DNA from: Actinoplanes liguriensis
GTDB taxonomy: Bacteria; Actinomycetota; Actinomycetes; Mycobacteriales; Micromonosporaceae
NCBI GenBank assembly: GCA_000715855.1
Contig: KL571342.1
Location: 17,225-24,375, forward strand
Direction of reading: 5' to 3'
Length of the DNA stretch: 7,151 nt
Shown here: piece by piece, positions 6,232 to 7,151 of the stretch
Layout: every line of letters begins with the position of its first letter
Position numbering within the stretch: the stretch's first letter is position 1
Notes under the pieces: model-generated
The model's database searches: none
What the model saw: the letters and a program-made list of their open reading frames with translations, nothing else
What the model was told of the DNA's origin: nothing
Program-made: the position numbers and the translations under genes

Positions 6232-6927
6232 ATGATCATCCTGGGTCCGATGATCGGCGTGTTGCTCGCCGGTCTTCTGGTCAACCCGGCGCCACCGCCG
6301 TCGCGGATCGTGGCGACCGGGCTGGACAACCCCCGCGGCCTGGCGTTCGGGGTGTATAAGAGACAGGGTCAGGTTCACCGGATCGTCACGGGTCTGCCGT
6401 CCCAGGCCACCCCGACCGGCGCGGAGGCGGTCGGGCCCTCGGACGTGACCCTCGATCAGGGCGGGACGCCGCGATACACGACCGGCCCGGGCTCGCTGCT
6501 GGCCGTCGGCCGCGGCCGGATCGTCGTCAGTGCCGGCGGCGGCGAGCTGCTGCGCGTCGGCACCCGCGGCCGGACCAGCACGATCGCGTCGTTCCCGGAC
6601 CACGGGGCGACGTCGGTGGCGAACGGTCCGGACGGCGCGTTCTACGTCGGCGGCAAGACCGGTGTCCGGCGCGTCACCCCGCGCGGACGCTCCGAGGTCT
6701 ACGCCGCCGGTCCGGCCGTCACCGACCTGGCCTGGGGCCCGGACGGCCGGCTCTACCTGCTGGAGCGCGACGCCCTGATCAGAATCGGCCCACGCGGCAC
6801 CCGTCAGGTGGTCGCCAACGGCCTGACCGCCCCGGGCGGCCTTACGATCCGCGGCGGCGCCGCCTACGTCACCGATTGCGGTGACTGCCGCGGCACGGGC
6901 TCCATTCTCAAGATCAAAATCAGGTGA
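6232..6927 (+). CDS. ScyD/ScyE-like secreted beta-propeller protein, interrupted by adapter sequence
   Basis: The reading frame gives 231 residues. Residues 1-18 (MIILGPMIGVLLAGLLVN) are a hydrophobic export signal lacking a strongly basic N-region, so a signal peptide or anchor is likely. VATGLDNPRGLAFG (27-40), TGLPS (53-57), GPSDVTLD (68-75), NGPDGAFYV (131-139), DLAWGPDGRLYLLE (165-178) and GLTAPGGLTIRGGAAYVTDCG (197-217) are the short blade repeats of the ScyD/ScyE family, a beta-propeller fold related to NHL/SMP-30-like proteins. Family members are exported; their role outside scytonemin clusters is unclear. Codons 41-45 (VYKRQ) are adapter. Between LAFG and the G-x-V-x-R strand, relatives have a longer stretch including PDG-x-LYVAE, so several tens of residues are probably lost and the true protein is longer. 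The second half of the propeller also looks short compared with typical members of 330 or more residues. It reads divergently from the kinase. Confidence 0.8.
   Translation: MIILGPMIGVLLAGLLVNPAPPPSRIVATGLDNPRGLAFGVYKRQGQVHRIVTGLPSQATPTGAEAVGPSDVTLDQGGTPRYTTGPGSLLAVGRGRIVVSAGGGELLRVGTRGRTSTIASFPDHGATSVANGPDGAFYVGGKTGVRRVTPRGRSEVYAAGPAVTDLAWGPDGRLYLLERDALIRIGPRGTRQVVANGLTAPGGLTIRGGAAYVTDCGDCRGTGSILKIKIR
6352..6366 (+). other. Internal Tn5/Nextera adapter remnant within a coding sequence
   Basis: GTGTATAAGAGACAG is the last 15 bases of the same mosaic end found at bases 1-18. Fifteen bases keep the frame open, so it hides as VYKRQ inside a protein. It sits exactly where the ScyD/ScyE-like protein lacks a conserved segment, so it marks a false join of two genomic fragments, not biology. 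Confidence 0.95.
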
Positions 6928-6973
6928 CGGTACGACGATGATCCGCCCGTCCGCAGGCGACACGACCAAGCCC

Positions 6974-7151
6974 CCTGCGTGCCCGCGCGGCCCCCGCCCG
7001 GGTCAGGCCCGCCGCGCGCCTGCGGCTTCGTGACGGCCTGCGCGGCCTCCGCGCGGGTCGAGGTTGCTGCCGCGCCTGCGGCTCTGATTACAGCCTGCGC
7101 GGCCTCCGCACGGGTCGAGGTCGCTGCCGCGCCTGCGGCGTTGCCGGCTGG
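6974..7151. repeat. Imperfect tandem repeat, 57-bp period, running off the contig
   Basis: Copies begin at 6974 (degenerate, 63 nt), 7037 (57 nt) and 7094 (to the contig end). The last two share a 46-bp core (7037-7082 and 7094-7139) with only two mismatches, followed by an 11-nt segment that differs (TCTGATTACAG against GTTGCCGGCTG). Each of these cores ends in the small hairpin GCCGCGCCTGCGGC (7069-7082, 7126-7139). The period is a multiple of three and at least one frame per strand stays open through it, but I find no start, ribosome-binding site or recognisable protein, so I treat it as non-coding. Together with 6928-6973 it fills the space after the ScyD/ScyE-like gene. The contig probably ends here because the assembler could not resolve the repeat. 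Confidence 0.8.

Noticed and set aside
6154..6969. Minus-strand open frame with a TTG start opposite the ScyD/ScyE-like gene
   Set aside because: It overlaps the kinase start region and the whole plus-strand gene, crosses the adapter scar, and has low-complexity Ala/Arg/Gly composition without motifs.
6974..7151. CRISPR array
   Set aside because: The units are tandem with a core of about 46 bp and only about 11 nt between cores, too short for spacers; no cas genes are nearby.

Overview
The window is very GC-rich and its genes use G or C at most third codon positions. It has a TetR-type regulator, a leaderless-looking promoter, a single-chain double ABC exporter, a nucleoside/nucleotide-kinase-like protein of the actinobacterial type and a ScyD/ScyE-like secreted protein. 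Together these suggest an actinomycete chromosome, possibly of the Micromonosporaceae; the family assignment is a guess. Nothing points to a phage, plasmid or mobile element.

Layout. Bases 1-18 are a sequencing adapter (Tn5/Nextera mosaic end), not genome. Bases 19-189 (minus strand) are the N-terminal 57 codons of a TetR-family regulator cut off by the contig end. Its start is preceded by a leaderless-type promoter overlapped by two tandem 13-bp palindromes, a good operator candidate. Bases 364-603 (plus) encode a 79-residue single-pass membrane protein of unknown function. A 17-bp-stem hairpin at 622-659 separates it from the convergent gene at 669-4157 (minus), a 1162-residue fused ABC exporter (TMD-NBD-TMD-NBD). 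Its two ATP sites are unequal: one canonical, one degenerate.

Upstream of the ABC gene on the same strand, beyond a 13-bp-stem hairpin (4249-4283), lie a membrane-anchored metallophosphoesterase (4297-5487) and, 9 nt before it, a nucleoside/nucleotide kinase-family gene (5497-6130). The last two look like an operon. The kinase reading frame is broken: about 14 residues carrying the family's DGFH motif are missing and the frame shifts. Divergent from the kinase, 6232-6927 (plus) encodes a ScyD/ScyE-like exported beta-propeller protein. That reading frame contains a 15-base internal remnant of the same adapter (residues VYKRQ) at the place where a conserved stretch is missing. The window ends in an imperfect tandem repeat of 57-bp period that runs off the contig.

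How it fits together. The exporter, phosphoesterase and kinase share a strand but show no obvious common pathway, and the TetR target is unknown. I see no convincing new multi-gene system. The most informative points are the operator-promoter arrangement, the asymmetric one-chain exporter, the tail repeat, and three local defects (5' adapter, internal adapter, kinase deletion) that call for caution about the assembly.
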